Shown one piece after another: positions 34,743 through 43,935 of a DNA stretch of 64,000 bases (position 1 is its first letter; every line of letters starts with the position of its first letter). Origin of the DNA: Paenibacillus periandrae (GTDB lineage: Bacteria > Bacillota > Bacilli > Paenibacillales > NBRC-103111); NCBI RefSeq assembly GCF_022458865.1, contig NZ_JAJNMU010000015.1:178137-242136 (forward strand), in the 5' to 3' direction. A program made the translations under genes and the position numbers. Under the pieces are notes generated by a model. That model saw nothing but the letters and a program-made list of their open reading frames with translations, made no database searches and had not been told where the DNA came from.

Positions 34743-37022
34743 CTAAATTCCGTTCGACTGCTCCCTTTTCTCCTTACGATATTGCCCCGGGGGGACACCG
34801 ACGGTTTTCTTAAATGTACGCGAAAAATTTTGCGCGTTGCTGTACTGCAGCCGCGAAGCCATCTCGTCCACGCTCATGTCACTGTGAAGCAGCCAATTTT
34901 GAGCTTTGACAATGCGACTGTGCAGCAGGTAATCCGAGAATGTCGTATCGTGAACCTCCTTCAACGCTTGCTTGCCGATTGAGGTTGGCACATTCAGTGC
35001 TTTGCAGCAGCCCTCCAGTCGCAGATCGGCTTCATTATGCTCGTGAATGTAGATGGAGAGCTGGCTCGCCACTTTATGCATATGCTCCATATGCTCCTGC
35101 TGCAGATCGGCACAGAGCAGGTCGATGACGTTGATCTTGAACCAGCCGATCCATTCTTCAAGCGTAGAGAGCTGCATCAGCTCAGCCATTAACGGCTCGG
35201 CAGGGGGCTTGCGCAGTGAGTTGCCAATTGTTCTGTAAATGGAGAACACCATTTCTGCCAGCTGGCTTTGCAGCCATTGATAGTTAAGGGTTCGCAAGCC
35301 TTGGAGCGTACTTAGCTGATCCGTATAACGATAAGCCAGCGTTGGGTCGAGTGAACGAATAGCATAGATGATGTCATTTTCCAGCTCGCGGAAGGAGACT
35401 GGCAGTGCGGTGGTTTGACTCTCGTTATCCTCCTGTTGAAACTCATCGATAGGGATAACCTCGTTCGTGCCGGTTACAAGCTTATGCTTCAGCGCTTCTT
35501 CTGCTTCCTGTGACGATAAGCTCAAATAAGCATACTCCTTGCGCACCAGACTGATTCCGATAGAAACCGTGAACGGAAAGTACTGCTCGATAAAATCGCG
35601 TATTGTAATCGCTGCTTCCTGCACGGAAGCTTTTACCACACCTTGACCTAGACCATCGTCCGGCAAGGAAATCAGAGCCAGAAATCTGCCCTCACCACTG
35701 CTGCTAACGACCCCTTTGCCCTTCCCGTCTATAACCTCTTGGATCACCATGGACAACCCATAGCCAAAATAATACAAATCCACCTCTGAATAGAGACCGG
35801 TCATACTTTTATACTGATCGATCTCAACGCACAAGCAACCATAGCCGCCCGCCAGCAGCGGAATTTGATACCTTTCACATTTGTCCAGATCCTCTTGGGA
35901 ACGAAGTCCTTTGTGCAGCATGTTACGAATAAAGGCCTCGCGGATTTCGGGTGTCAGCACCTTAACCTGCTCCTTGAGCTCATCCCGTGTCTCTTTAATA
36001 TGCTGCATTTTATCGTAAATTGACCGGAATTCATCATCCCGAGGTGCACGCTTGCTTGCCCCTGCTTCTTTGTCCGATTGAACTGTGGCATCATCCAGTA
36101 AGGTCACAATATCACTCCAGCCCCGCCACAGCCGATTGGTGGAAAGAATCGTTACAAGGGCAGCCATGGCTAGTAAAATCCCCGCCAAAATAAACACGAC
36201 ATTACGAATCCGATTGATTTTAGTGAACAGCTCATCGTTAGGAATCGCAAAGCCAAAGACCCAACCCTTATAAGAGGGAGGCAGGTGAGCGACGAACAGC
36301 TCTCTGGAGGTGGCTTGCCCTTGTGTAATTTCCGGCACCACATTCAACATTAGACTTGTACTGTCAAGCGTGCCGCGATTTTGCAGCATTTGACCGGATT
36401 CATCGAGAATAAAATAATTGCCTTTCACTTCGTCCGTTGACCCCAGTATGTGATCGAAAAACTGCTGATTCAGATGTAGGATCATATAAAGCGGCTTCGA
36501 TGCTTGAAAAATCGGCAGCTTGCGAATATAGACAGCAGTAGGTGCCTTCTTGACGATTGTATTGAAAAAGGCTGTATCCTTGTTCATCGCTTCAAACTTG
36601 CCGATTATGGCTTCGTAATCATTCTGAAAGTCGCTAACCTGATGATTGGTGCTGTACAGCCGTTTGTTGCTGAGACGGTAAAGCGCAATATTATCGACAT
36701 CGTCAATCGACGTTTGGATGCGGAGCATCGTTTCGAGAAGGGTCAATATTTCAAGATTGTTTTCTTCCTTCCCAGGTGTGATAAGCGATTGAAGAGCAGG
36801 AAGCTTTTCAAATTGAAGGACGGATTGATCGATCTGTCGAAAATAGCTTTCGACCCGATCCTGTGTGCGCTGCAAAGATACATGGTAGGCACTCTGCACC
36901 TCTTGTGTTAACGTGTTAGTGGCAACAACGTACACGGTGTAACCCATAGCCGTGATGCAGAGGGAGGCTAACAGCAGCATGATGATCAGCGTTTGAACCT
37001 TCTTGGAGCGTTGCAGCTGCAT
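34743..37022 (-). CDS. Membrane-anchored AraC-family sensor-regulator
   Basis: A 759-aa one-component regulator of the same architecture as the one at 16767. A membrane helix at ~10-32 (LIIMLLLASLCITAMGYTV), an extracellular sensor (~33-270), a second helix (VVFILAGILLAMAALVTIL), a long cytoplasmic region, and a C-terminal AraC domain (~655-755) with VPTSIGKQALKEVHDTTFSD and VDEMASRLQYSNAQNFSRTF. AAAGGGGAG precedes the ATG. It is divergent from the binding-protein gene at 37296, sharing a 270-nt intergenic region with several repeats, so it most likely controls that sugar-uptake operon. Confidence 0.9.
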   Translation of the reverse strand: MQLQRSKKVQTLIIMLLLASLCITAMGYTVYVVATNTLTQEVQSAYHVSLQRTQDRVESYFRQIDQSVLQFEKLPALQSLITPGKEENNLEILTLLETMLRIQTSIDDVDNIALYRLSNKRLYSTNHQVSDFQNDYEAIIGKFEAMNKDTAFFNTIVKKAPTAVYIRKLPIFQASKPLYMILHLNQQFFDHILGSTDEVKGNYFILDESGQMLQNRGTLDSTSLMLNVVPEITQGQATSRELFVAHLPPSYKGWVFGFAIPNDELFTKINRIRNVVFILAGILLAMAALVTILSTNRLWRGWSDIVTLLDDATVQSDKEAGASKRAPRDDEFRSIYDKMQHIKETRDELKEQVKVLTPEIREAFIRNMLHKGLRSQEDLDKCERYQIPLLAGGYGCLCVEIDQYKSMTGLYSEVDLYYFGYGLSMVIQEVIDGKGKGVVSSSGEGRFLALISLPDDGLGQGVVKASVQEAAITIRDFIEQYFPFTVSIGISLVRKEYAYLSLSSQEAEEALKHKLVTGTNEVIPIDEFQQEDNESQTTALPVSFRELENDIIYAIRSLDPTLAYRYTDQLSTLQGLRTLNYQWLQSQLAEMVFSIYRTIGNSLRKPPAEPLMAELMQLSTLEEWIGWFKINVIDLLCADLQQEHMEHMHKVASQLSIYIHEHNEADLRLEGCCKALNVPTSIGKQALKEVHDTTFSDYLLHSRIVKAQNWLLHSDMSVDEMASRLQYSNAQNFSRTFKKTVGVPPGQYRKEKREQSNGI

Positions 37023-37167
37023 AGGGTTCTCCCCTTTCTATTAAAAATATAACCGTAAAATTATAGCATGGAAAGTGTCATTTCGCGTAAAAAGTGGATT
37101 TAGGCATAAAGATACCCGCCAGCAATTGGCAGGAAAACACCGATATCAATAGCTTTTTAATGGTCAT

Positions 37168-37279
37168 TTGCTCAAATTCGATTGATTTGATCGTAATGAT
37201 CATTGCTTGAGCAATACACACAGCTGTACATTGTTAACGAAGCAGCACCAGATCCACAGCCAATCGAATAGTTAACGAA
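37168..37279. promoter_or_regulatory. Repeat cluster between AraC regulator and sugar-uptake operon
   Basis: Inverted TTGCTCAA (37168-37175) and TTGAGCAA (37207-37214, itself within the near-palindrome ATTGCTTGAGCAAT), plus two direct copies of GTTAACGAA (37233-37241 and 37271-37279). Candidate regulator-binding sites. Confidence 0.45.
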
Positions 37280-37295
37280 AAGGGGAATAACAACG

Positions 37296-38858
37296 ATGAC
37301 TAAAGGGATTAACACGAATAATCGTTTTTTGAAACGTACGGCAAGCACCATGCTCGTGACTGCATTAGTAGGGGTAACGGCAGCCTGCGGCAGCAATCCA
37401 CCCGCTCCAGCTGCTAATGGTAGTACGTCGACACCGGCTAAAGCGTCAAGCGGTCCAGTAAAGCTGAAGCTGGCGTATGACGTAGGTAATGCAATTCCAA
37501 GCACCTCTGCCGACAGCAATGAAGCGATGAAGTATTTGCAGGACAAATTGGGCGTCCAGTTCGAATTCAATGTGAATGCTTACGAGATCTACAAGGAAAA
37601 AATCCGCGTACAAATCGCCTCAGGTGATATTCCGGATGCGTTCGCTTGGCGGACGATGGACGATTTTATTGTTGGTATGATCAAAGCCGGTGAAATCGTT
37701 CCGCTAGATGATTACATTGATAAATACCCGAACCTGAAAAAGCAAAAGGATCTGGATATCACGAGGTATCAAAATAAGATCTGGGCCGTGACCAACGTCC
37801 GAAACCCTGTAGCCTCAGGCGATGCGCCGTTGATTCGTCAGGACTGGCTCGATAATCTGGGCCTGCAGACTCCCAAAACTCTGGATGATCTCTACAATGT
37901 TGCTAAAGCCTTCACCTTTAACGACCCTGATAAAAATGGTAAAAAAGATACCTATGGCATACAGCTTGGCTATGCGAACAATGCTTTTGTCGGAATAGGC
38001 GGCTTGCAGAAGCCTTTTGGCATTCAGGATAAATGGGTAAAGCAGCCTGATGGCAAATATGTGCCGAACTTTGCGACACCGGCTTTTAAGGAATATTTAA
38101 CATGGATGAACAAAGCGTTCAAGGACGGTCTGATCGACCCCGACTTCGCGGTAACCGATGGCCGAACAGCTGAATCGAAGGTAGTCGGCAAAGGACAGGC
38201 GGGGATTTTCTTCCATTATATGTCCCGTGTTAATGATTTTGAGGATAATTTCAAAAAAGCGAACCCTGCTGCAAAGCTGCTGCCGTTTGAACCTGTCAAA
38301 GGTACTACAGGCCTGCAAGGAGCTACAGGTCGTGTAAATTATGGCGGTATGTTCGTATCCAAAAAAGCAGGTCAAGACCCGGCCAAAATGCAAAAGCTGA
38401 TGGAATGGTTTGATTTCGGAGCAAGCCCAGAGGGACAAAACTTTAGTTTATATGGGGTGGAAGGCATCCACTCTGTGAAGAAAGACGGCAAAACTGAAGT
38501 GAAAAGCGACCTGATATCCCGCGATATGCCAGGTACATTCATTGCTACACTGCCGCTGCAGCCGACAGAAGAAGTATTCGTCAGCAAGAAAAACTCTGAG
38601 GAAGCACAAAAAATTGTCGCTGATGGCAATAAAATGCTGGAGAAATTTTTGAAAATTCCAAAACCACTCGATTTTGCTTTCTCACCGACTGGTGCGAAGT
38701 ACAATGCGGAAGCAGAGGCTTTTATTAACACAAGTATTGTTAAAGTGATCATGGGCAACATCAACGTGTCGGAATGGGATGGTATCGTGAAGCAGTGGTA
38801 TGACCGTTTCGAGGGCGCGAAGTGGATTGAGGAAATTGCTGCGACTGACGGAAAATAG
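37296..38858 (+). CDS. Extracellular solute-binding lipoprotein, LplA type
   Basis: A 520-aa lipoprotein with lipobox VTAACGS at ~30 and an Ala/Pro/Ser linker. The mature body is LplA-like: MKYLQDKLGVQFEFNVNAY, QIASGDIPDAFAWR, GEIVPLDDYIDKYPNL, and a DPDKNGKKDTYG calcium-loop-like segment common in this family. It presumably binds an oligosaccharide. AAGGGG stands before the ATG. It is followed by two permease genes; between them is an RNA hairpin (38951-38980) that may set the higher expression of the binding protein. Confidence 0.92.
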   Translation: MTKGINTNNRFLKRTASTMLVTALVGVTAACGSNPPAPAANGSTSTPAKASSGPVKLKLAYDVGNAIPSTSADSNEAMKYLQDKLGVQFEFNVNAYEIYKEKIRVQIASGDIPDAFAWRTMDDFIVGMIKAGEIVPLDDYIDKYPNLKKQKDLDITRYQNKIWAVTNVRNPVASGDAPLIRQDWLDNLGLQTPKTLDDLYNVAKAFTFNDPDKNGKKDTYGIQLGYANNAFVGIGGLQKPFGIQDKWVKQPDGKYVPNFATPAFKEYLTWMNKAFKDGLIDPDFAVTDGRTAESKVVGKGQAGIFFHYMSRVNDFEDNFKKANPAAKLLPFEPVKGTTGLQGATGRVNYGGMFVSKKAGQDPAKMQKLMEWFDFGASPEGQNFSLYGVEGIHSVKKDGKTEVKSDLISRDMPGTFIATLPLQPTEEVFVSKKNSEEAQKIVADGNKMLEKFLKIPKPLDFAFSPTGAKYNAEAEAFINTSIVKVIMGNINVSEWDGIVKQWYDRFEGAKWIEEIAATDGK

Positions 38859-38950
38859 CTCAACATGGTGAATGTGGCTGCATTATTCGTAATGTTGCAG
38901 TCACAGTTATAGTAACAACGAGGAATGGAATGCATAGCAAGATGACAAGC

Positions 38951-38980
38951 GGGTACGTTCTGGATCATCGGGACGTACCC
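38951..38980 (+). other. Intra-operon hairpin after the binding-protein gene
   Basis: GGGTACGT / ACGTACCC stem, 14-nt loop, no T-run. Hairpins here commonly stabilise binding-protein mRNA or attenuate the permease genes (family knowledge). Confidence 0.5.
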
Positions 38981-39002
38981 GAGCTTTCTACAGGGAGTGA
39001 TT

Positions 39003-39968
39003 ATGATGTCAATGAGAACGGAATCGATTCCAACCAGCAGGCGTCCCCAAGCAGCAGTCCGTTCCGGCAGCAAGCTAAGAAAGAAATTATGGTCGGATCG
39101 CTATATGTATTTGCTGGCACTGCCTGGCATGGCGTTTATTTTATTATTCGATTACGTCCCGATGTACGGGATTGTATTGGCTTTTCAGGACTACAACCCG
39201 TTCGGAGGTATCCTTCATAGTGATTGGGTGGGGTTTGCACATTTTGCGAGATTGTTTAAGCATCCGGATTTTTGGCTGGTGCTGCGCAATACACTCGTGA
39301 TCAGCCTGCTCAATCTGGTGTTGTTTTTCCCTACACCGATCGTGCTTGCTTTACTGCTGAATGAGGTGCGTTCCCATTGGTTTCAACGGACGGTGCAGAC
39401 AATTGTTTATTTACCGCATTTTGTATCTTGGGTCGTCATCTGCTCGCTGACGATAACACTGATGAACTCGGAGGGACTCGTTACCCAACTGGTTCATTTC
39501 CTTGGGTTTCCGAAGGTACAGCTGCTGTTGGACATCAAGCTGTTCTGGGGGATGATTACGCTGCAAAGCATCTGGAAGGAAGCGGGCTGGGGTACGATCA
39601 TATTTCTCGCCGCGCTGGCCGGAATTAATCCTGAGCTGTACGAAGCAGCGCGAGTAGATGGTGCCAACCGCTGGCAGCAGATGAGATCGATCACCATTCC
39701 GGCTCTGATGAGTACGGTAGTTGTGCTGCTGCTGCTGCGGATTGGACATATTATGAGCCTGTCATTCGATCAGCTGTACATTATGGGTAACCCGATGGTC
39801 AACAGTGTGGCCGAAGTATTCGATACGTACGTGTTCAAGGCGGGTGTGCTTCAGGGCAATTTCAGCTTTGCTGCCGCTGTCGGATTGTTTAAATCGGTTG
39901 TAGGGCTGGTGCTCATACTGGGATCGAATTATTTGGCTAAAAAAACAAGCGACAATTATTTGTTTTAA
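39003..39968 (+). CDS. Sugar ABC transporter permease, LplB type
   Basis: This ~321-aa membrane protein has a positively charged N-terminal tail then YMYLLALPGMAFILLFDYVP, the typical first helix of LplB-like permeases. The EAA loop is EAARVDGANRWQQMRSITIP, and AEVFDTYVFKAGVLQG lies near the end. The ATG at 39003 follows GGGAG by 5 nt; the GTG at 38997 overlaps the ribosome site. It works with the permease at 39980 and the binding protein at 37296; the ATPase is not encoded here. Confidence 0.9.
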   Translation: MMSMRTESIPTSRRPQAAVRSGSKLRKKLWSDRYMYLLALPGMAFILLFDYVPMYGIVLAFQDYNPFGGILHSDWVGFAHFARLFKHPDFWLVLRNTLVISLLNLVLFFPTPIVLALLLNEVRSHWFQRTVQTIVYLPHFVSWVVICSLTITLMNSEGLVTQLVHFLGFPKVQLLLDIKLFWGMITLQSIWKEAGWGTIIFLAALAGINPELYEAARVDGANRWQQMRSITIPALMSTVVVLLLLRIGHIMSLSFDQLYIMGNPMVNSVAEVFDTYVFKAGVLQGNFSFAAAVGLFKSVVGLVLILGSNYLAKKTSDNYLF

Positions 39969-39979
39969 GGAGATTGCAC

Positions 39980-40846
39980 ATGAAATCACAAACAAAAATA
40001 GGGTTCGAGCTAGTGAACTATGTGCTGCTTGGCTTGATGGCGCTGATGATGGTGTTTCCATTCTGGAACGTGCTGGTGATGTCATTCTCCACACCGCATC
40101 TGGTTTACGAGGGGCAGCTGTTATTTTGGCCCAAGCAGTGGACGACAGTAGCCTACAACGCCGTATTTCAAAACCGTCAATTCATTCAAACCTTTCAAAA
40201 TACGGTCTTCATTACTATAGTCGGTACGGCAGTAAGCATGCTGCTCACCACGACGCTTGCGTATCCGCTCTCCAAAAGGACGATCAAGGGTACGGGCGTC
40301 ATGCTGTTTATTGCTTTTTTTACGATGCTGTTCAATGGGGGAATCATTCCGTCTTATTTGCTGGTCAAGGAGCTTGGGATGTTGAACTCCTTGTGGTCGT
40401 TGATCATTCCGAGTGCGCTGAGCGTGTTCAATTTGATGATTATGGTCAGCTTTTTCCGATCTTTGCCAACGGAGCTGGAGGAATCGGCCAAAATCGATGG
40501 CTGTAACGATATCGGCGTATTGCTGCGTATTGTCATTCCGATCTCGCTGCCAGTTATCGCGACGTTGACGCTGTTTTATGCGGTGTCCAAGTGGAATATG
40601 TTTTTTCAAGCGGTTATGTACAACAGTGATATTAGCAAAATGACGATGCAGGTGTTATTGCGGCAAATATTGATGCAAATGACCAGCGATGCCGTTGATG
40701 CGGCAATGGCCGGAGAAGTTCCGAAAATTGGCGTTACCGTAAAAATGGCGATGATCATTATTGCAACGGTTCCGATTTTGCTGATTTACCCTTTCCTGCA
40801 AAAATATTTCGCCAAAGGCGCGATGATCGGCTCGGTTAAGGGTTAA
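39980..40846 (+). CDS. Sugar ABC transporter permease, LplC/YtcP type
   Basis: A 288-aa second permease: first helix YVLLGLMALMMVFPFWNVLV, conserved FTMLFNGGIIPSYLLVKELG, EAA loop ESAKIDGCNDIGVLLRIVIP, and the C-terminal KYFAKGAMIGSVKG characteristic of CUT1 LplC-like subunits. The ATG at 39980 lies 6 nt after AAGGAGA and 11 nt after the preceding stop. Last intact gene of this transport operon; degraded genes follow. Confidence 0.92.
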   Translation: MKSQTKIGFELVNYVLLGLMALMMVFPFWNVLVMSFSTPHLVYEGQLLFWPKQWTTVAYNAVFQNRQFIQTFQNTVFITIVGTAVSMLLTTTLAYPLSKRTIKGTGVMLFIAFFTMLFNGGIIPSYLLVKELGMLNSLWSLIIPSALSVFNLMIMVSFFRSLPTELEESAKIDGCNDIGVLLRIVIPISLPVIATLTLFYAVSKWNMFFQAVMYNSDISKMTMQVLLRQILMQMTSDAVDAAMAGEVPKIGVTVKMAMIIIATVPILLIYPFLQKYFAKGAMIGSVKG

Positions 40847-40916
40847 TGGATGAACGTTTGATGATGTACCGTGAATATAAGAGCTTGCCGTAAATGGTGA
40901 GAGGTGGATCTCAAGG

Positions 40917-41231
40917 ATGGATACCCAGAAGCTGTTGGACAAAGCGCAGCAGGTTTATGCGTACATGGTAAAGGCCCCGGAGAACGATTGGCAGCGCAAT
41001 ATGGGCAATTGGGACTGGAAGCCTGGCGTCGTTCTCATTGCTGCCGTTGCCTACGATGAAGCGATAGGCTCGGATGAGGTAGATGAGTACTTATGGCGTT
41101 GGATGAGGGATAATCGACATAAGGCGGCACAACAGCGCGTTCTTAATTCGACGGCACCGTTCGCAGCGCTGACCGAGCTGCTGCGCAAGCAGCCGGAAGC
41201 GGCAGCAGAGTGGTTGATGAGGCCCCGATAA
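40917..41231 (+). pseudogene. Truncated glycoside hydrolase family 88/105 (unsaturated glucuronyl/rhamnogalacturonyl hydrolase)
   Basis: The first ~100 residues of a GH105-like (alpha/alpha)6 barrel: helix, then WDWKPGVVLIAAVAYDEAIG (the family's W-x-x-G-V segment) and NSTAPFAALTELLRKQPE. Intact members have about 360-380 aa and carry catalytic Asp residues further on, so this piece is inactive. It ends at TAA (41229) where the sequence changes to an Fn3 domain in another frame. It follows the Lpl-type permeases, which suggests that the transporter once served pectin- or ulvan-derived unsaturated sugars. Confidence 0.65.
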
Positions 41232-41670
41232 ATCCGCCCGATACGTCGGCTCCGAGTGATCCGATTGTTAACGTAACAGGAAGGACGCCGAACAGTATAA
41301 CTTTGAGTTGGACAGCAGCGACGGATAACGTCGGCGTTACAGGATATGATGTTTACAATGGAAACAACAAGCTGGTTTCTCTGACAGCAAATGCTAATCT
41401 CGGCTACGCAGTAACCGGGTTATATCCGAATACAACGTATATCCTCGCCGTAAAAGCCAGAGATGCCGCTGGCAATATGTTAAGCCATCGACAGTTGATG
41501 TTTCATTATCGGACCTTAACAGCGTATCGGGCTGGGCTCTTGGCTCTGTGCAGGCTGCGGCCTCCATCGGGTTAATGAATGGAAGAGGAAATAACGAGTT
41601 CCAGCCCAATCAGCTGGCGAACCGCGCAGAAACCGCACAAGCTGTATATAACCTGCAGCATCTGCTATAA
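41210..41670 (+). pseudogene. Remnant of a secreted protein: Fn3 domain plus last SLH domain, frameshifted
   Basis: First frame (41210 to about 41480): a fibronectin type III domain (SITLSWTAATDNVGVTGYDV, then GLYPNTTYILAVKARDAAGN). From about 41480 the frame shifts by one base and continues as KPSTVDVSLSDLNSVSGWA, GLMNGRGNNEFQPNQLANRA and AQAVYNLQHLL before TAA at 41668. This second part is the last SLH domain of an S-layer-anchored protein. The missing N-terminus, missing first SLH domains and frameshift show decay. A terminator follows. Confidence 0.65.
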
Positions 41671-41699
41671 CGTTAATAGCCAACCATACAGAAGCTACG

Positions 41700-41733
41700 A
41701 AACATCCCTTGCCAGTCATGGCGAGGGATGTTT
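41700..41733 (+). terminator. Hairpin terminator after the SLH remnant
   Basis: AAACATCCCTTGCC / GGCGAGGGATGTTT, 14-bp stem (one mismatch), 6-nt loop. It outlived the gene it served. It protects the next operon from read-through. Confidence 0.7.
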
Positions 41734-41889
41734 GCATTTGCAGTGAAGAATAGGGGAGAGCTTGATCAAGCCACTTTTTAACTAGTATCGATTTGGGTAA
41801 ATTTGGAATTCGATTTGGATATGTTGCCTTTCCCGAAATGGGTATAAACTGATAATTAATTAGGACGGTTGGACTTAGTATTCAACAAT

Positions 41890-41903
41890 GTAAACGCTTT
41901 AAT
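41890..41903 (+). promoter_or_regulatory. Catabolite-responsive element (cre) for CcpA
   Basis: TGTAAACGCTTTAA matches the cre consensus TGWAARCGYTWNCW at all but one position. It lies about 35 nt upstream of the second sugar-transport operon, where CcpA would repress it when preferred carbon is available. Confidence 0.6.
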
Positions 41904-41936
41904 ATTAAATGTCCTGTTAAGGAGTGGTTAATTATT

Positions 41937-42905
41937 ATGCAATCTACAACCGTGAAGCCTGCAGTCAGAGCCATGTCCACAGCCCGAAGAGATTATAGGA
42001 TAAGGCTCAGACAAATGCGTCATGATTATCAATTGTACGTCATCATTCTTTTACCGGTTGCCTGGTTAATTCTTTTCCACTATGTGCCGATGTTTGGTCT
42101 TCAGCTGGCCTTCAAAAATTTCAGGATTATGGATGGTATATGGGGAAGTCCTTGGGCTGGATTTGAATATTTCGAAAAGTTCTTTTATTCCTACCAATTC
42201 ACCAAAATTATCGGGAATACGTTAATTATTAGCTTTTATGAGCTGCTTGCCGGATTTCCGCTTCCAATTATACTGGCGCTTGCGCTCAATGCAACGCTCC
42301 GAACCAAATTCAAGCAAACCGTACAGTTTGTCACCTATATGCCCTTCTTTATATCTACAGTCGTAATGGTTGGTATGGTCCTGCAGTTCTTAAATCCGAG
42401 AGTAGGGATCGTGAACACGGGCATTGGCTTATTCGGCATGGACGCGATCAATTTCATGGGTGACCCGAATTGGTTCAAATCGATTTATGTGTGGTCAGGC
42501 ATCTGGCAAACGACGGGCTGGGGGACGATCATTTATTTGGCGGCGTTATCGGGAATCAGTCCAGAAATCCATGAGGCTGCCACTATTGATGGAGCCACCC
42601 GGCTGCAGCGAATCCGGCATGTGGATATTCCTGGTATTTTGCCGACGATCGTGACGCTTTTGATCCTGCATGCCGGATCGATTATGGGCATCGGCTTTGA
42701 AAAAATTTATTTAATGCAAAATCCATTGAACATTTCTTCCTCAGAGGTTATTTCCACTTATGTATATTCAGTCAGTCTAGCTTCCAGTGCCCCTAATTAT
42801 TCTTATGCGACAGCTATCGGCCTATTTAACTCGGTCGTGAATATGATCATCATTTTAACCGTCAACCAGATTGCCAAAAAAGTAGGACAAACCAGCTTGT
42901 GGTAA
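41937..42905 (+). CDS. Sugar ABC transporter permease, LplB type (second system)
   Basis: This 322-aa membrane protein is parallel in layout to the one at 39003. A basic N-terminus precedes LYVIILLPVAWLILFHYVPM; GFEYFEKFFYSYQFTKIIGN follows. The EAA loop is EAATIDGATRLQRIRHVDIP, and SEVISTYVYSVSLASS lies near the end. AAGGAG precedes the ATG by about 12 nt. First gene of an operon in which the permeases come before the binding protein, preceded by a cre-like site. Confidence 0.9.
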   Translation: MQSTTVKPAVRAMSTARRDYRIRLRQMRHDYQLYVIILLPVAWLILFHYVPMFGLQLAFKNFRIMDGIWGSPWAGFEYFEKFFYSYQFTKIIGNTLIISFYELLAGFPLPIILALALNATLRTKFKQTVQFVTYMPFFISTVVMVGMVLQFLNPRVGIVNTGIGLFGMDAINFMGDPNWFKSIYVWSGIWQTTGWGTIIYLAALSGISPEIHEAATIDGATRLQRIRHVDIPGILPTIVTLLILHAGSIMGIGFEKIYLMQNPLNISSSEVISTYVYSVSLASSAPNYSYATAIGLFNSVVNMIIILTVNQIAKKVGQTSLW

Positions 42906-42921
42906 CCAAGGAGGCTGCACA

Positions 42922-43818
42922 ATGAAATCCAATCGAGTAGGGTTAACGAATGCGGACAAAATATTTTATATGCTGAACGACTTCATCCTGTTGCTTGCGC
43001 TGCTGGTTGTGCTGTATCCGCTCATATATATTTTCAGCGCTTCCTTCAGTGATAGACTGGCTGTCGTGTCAGGCAAAGTGTTTTTATGGCCTGTCAATTT
43101 CTCCTTTGAAGGCTATACGGCAATACTGAAGGACCCAAGAATACTCCCTTCTTATGCAAACACGATATTGTATACAGTTGTGGGTACCACCATCAATGTA
43201 GTCCTCACGATCATGGCTGCCTATCCTTTATCCCGAAGGACGATGATTGGCCGCAACCTCATTATGTATGCATTCGCTTTTACGATGATCTTTCAAGGCG
43301 GCTTGATTCCGAACTACCTGTTGATTAAACAGCTGGGGATGATTGATACGAGATGGGCCCTGATCATTCCGGGTGCACTTGCTGTCTGGAATATGATTAT
43401 TGCCCGGACTTTTTTTCAATCGACGATCAGCCATGAGCTTTTCGAAGCCGCTTCCATGGACGGGTGCTCGCACCTGAGATTTTTGTGGAGCATCGTGCTG
43501 CCTTTGTCCAAAGCAATTATCGCGGTGCTGGTGCTCTTTTATGGAGTGTCCCATTGGAATGCTTACTTTAACGCGTTTATTTACTTGAAGAGCAAGGAGC
43601 TTTTTCCGTTACAAATCATTCTGCGGGATATTCTGATTCAAAATGAGGTGGATCCCACTTCAATTACAGATCCGGAATCAATGACCAAAAAGCAAGGGCT
43701 GGCCGATCTGCTCAAATATTCGATTATCATTGTAGCCAGCTTACCTGTGTGGCTTGTGTATCCGTTCGTGCAAAAGCATTTTGTCAAAGGCGTCATGATT
43801 GGATCGATCAAAGGATAA
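42922..43818 (+). CDS. Sugar ABC transporter permease, LplC/YtcP type (second system)
   Basis: A 298-aa second permease subunit: DFILLLALLVVLYPLIYIFS as the first helix, FTMIFQGGLIPNYLLIKQLG, EAA loop EAASMDGCSHLRFLWSIVLP, C-terminal KHFVKGVMIGSIKG. AAGGAGG precedes the ATG by 8 nt. It starts 16 nt after the LplB gene and pairs with it. Confidence 0.92.
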   Translation: MKSNRVGLTNADKIFYMLNDFILLLALLVVLYPLIYIFSASFSDRLAVVSGKVFLWPVNFSFEGYTAILKDPRILPSYANTILYTVVGTTINVVLTIMAAYPLSRRTMIGRNLIMYAFAFTMIFQGGLIPNYLLIKQLGMIDTRWALIIPGALAVWNMIIARTFFQSTISHELFEAASMDGCSHLRFLWSIVLPLSKAIIAVLVLFYGVSHWNAYFNAFIYLKSKELFPLQIILRDILIQNEVDPTSITDPESMTKKQGLADLLKYSIIIVASLPVWLVYPFVQKHFVKGVMIGSIKG

Positions 43819-43828
43819 ACGGTTGTAC

Positions 43829-43882
43829 ATCGGCCCTTGAAGTGGTCCTCAGAGAGATTCAGGTAAAAGGCCGATTTGATTG
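43829..43882 (+). other. Intra-operon hairpin before the binding-protein gene
   Basis: ATCGGCC (43829-43835) / GGCCGAT (43869-43875) followed by TTTGATT. It may partly terminate permease transcripts or protect the downstream mRNA. Confidence 0.4.
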
Positions 43883-43935
43883 TATAAAGATAGATAGAGG
43901 GGTACGAAGGAACAAAAATCGAAGGGAGAATGTTT

